DNA from: Roseospira navarrensis
GTDB taxonomy: Bacteria > Pseudomonadota > Alphaproteobacteria > Rhodospirillales > Rhodospirillaceae
NCBI RefSeq assembly: GCF_009601025.1
Contig: NZ_WIVE01000029.1
Span: 1 to 52,529, forward strand
DNA: 52,529 bases
Direction of reading: 5' to 3'
This document shows, in pieces, positions 52,466-52,529 of the stretch. Position numbers and translations under genes: made by a program. Positions within the stretch are counted from its first letter, which is position 1, and each line of letters opens with the position of its first letter. The notes under the pieces are model-generated. The model saw only the letters and a program-made list of their open reading frames with translations. It did no database searches and was not told where the DNA came from.

Positions 52466-52529
52466 ACCGGATCGTGTGATCGTCTCAGGATGGGGTCTTT
52501 GCCCGTTGTCATCGTGATCCGCGATCCGG

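Larger units (their letters stand above)
52185..52529. other. Repeat-rich region after livG
   Basis: No gene is visible. In order it holds the A-D-B composite (52193-52259), an inverted pair of family S halves (about 52291-52328 and 52371-52399, with GCGAAGGATCTCGG facing CCGAGATCCTTCGC), and a 32-bp perfect palindrome (52434-52465). Confidence 0.6.

Overview
The window is about 70% GC, densely coded DNA that looks like an alphaproteobacterium, most likely in or near Rhodospirillales. The reasons are the RpoE-ChrR pair with a lipid-modification cluster, the ccoNOQP oxidase behind an FNR/FixK-type box, the tyrS/anmK divergent pair, the ubiA-radA-cvpA-purF string and the pstSCAB-phoU-phoB order. 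The genus is an inference. Most genes are housekeeping or metabolic. I see no rRNA, tRNA, CRISPR array or prophage.

Layout. 1-320: the 3' end of an IS110-type transposase gene and an intergenic repeat. 317-5594: a divergent stress locus. A leftward trio (cyclopropane-synthase-like methyltransferase, DUF1365 protein, FAD oxidoreductase) faces rpoE-chrR, and both sides have RpoE-type promoter motifs. 5796-9521: cobyric acid synthase, a convergent HD-GYP protein that overlaps it, and ndk with a hairpin in its leader. 9846-14375: purE-purK, acuI, cimA. 14745-19423: leftward ubiA-radA-cvpA-purF. 19588-23411: FNR box and ccoNOQP. 23412-26067: repeat-rich DNA holding an orphan glycine-rich gene, an exonuclease III gene and yacG.

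26133-32610: leftward oligopeptide ABC importer with an S58/DmpA-type peptidase. 32889-34075: a small protein and an XRE regulator with inverted repeats in its promoter. 34277-35959: a chemoreceptor. 36250-42687: the phosphate operon pstSCAB-phoU-phoB behind a three-unit Pho box. 42951-47576: tyrS, divergent anmK, an omega-aminotransferase and an ICMT-like membrane protein. 47710-48061: a 49-residue reading frame with its own promoter and terminator. 48232-52184: branched-chain amino-acid-type ABC importer (binding protein, LivH, LivM, LivG). 52185-52529: repeats.

How the parts fit. The first locus reads as a singlet-oxygen or membrane-oxidation response that remodels phospholipid acyl chains. 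Its methyltransferase lacks two bicarbonate-site residues of E. coli Cfa, so it may carry out a different methylation, such as the furan fatty acid route. The cco operon serves microaerobic respiration and the pst-pho operon serves phosphate starvation. Three separate ABC importers each carry a strong stem-loop right after the binding-protein gene. Modular palindromic repeats (a 32-bp unit in four copies plus linked modules) punctuate the gene borders.
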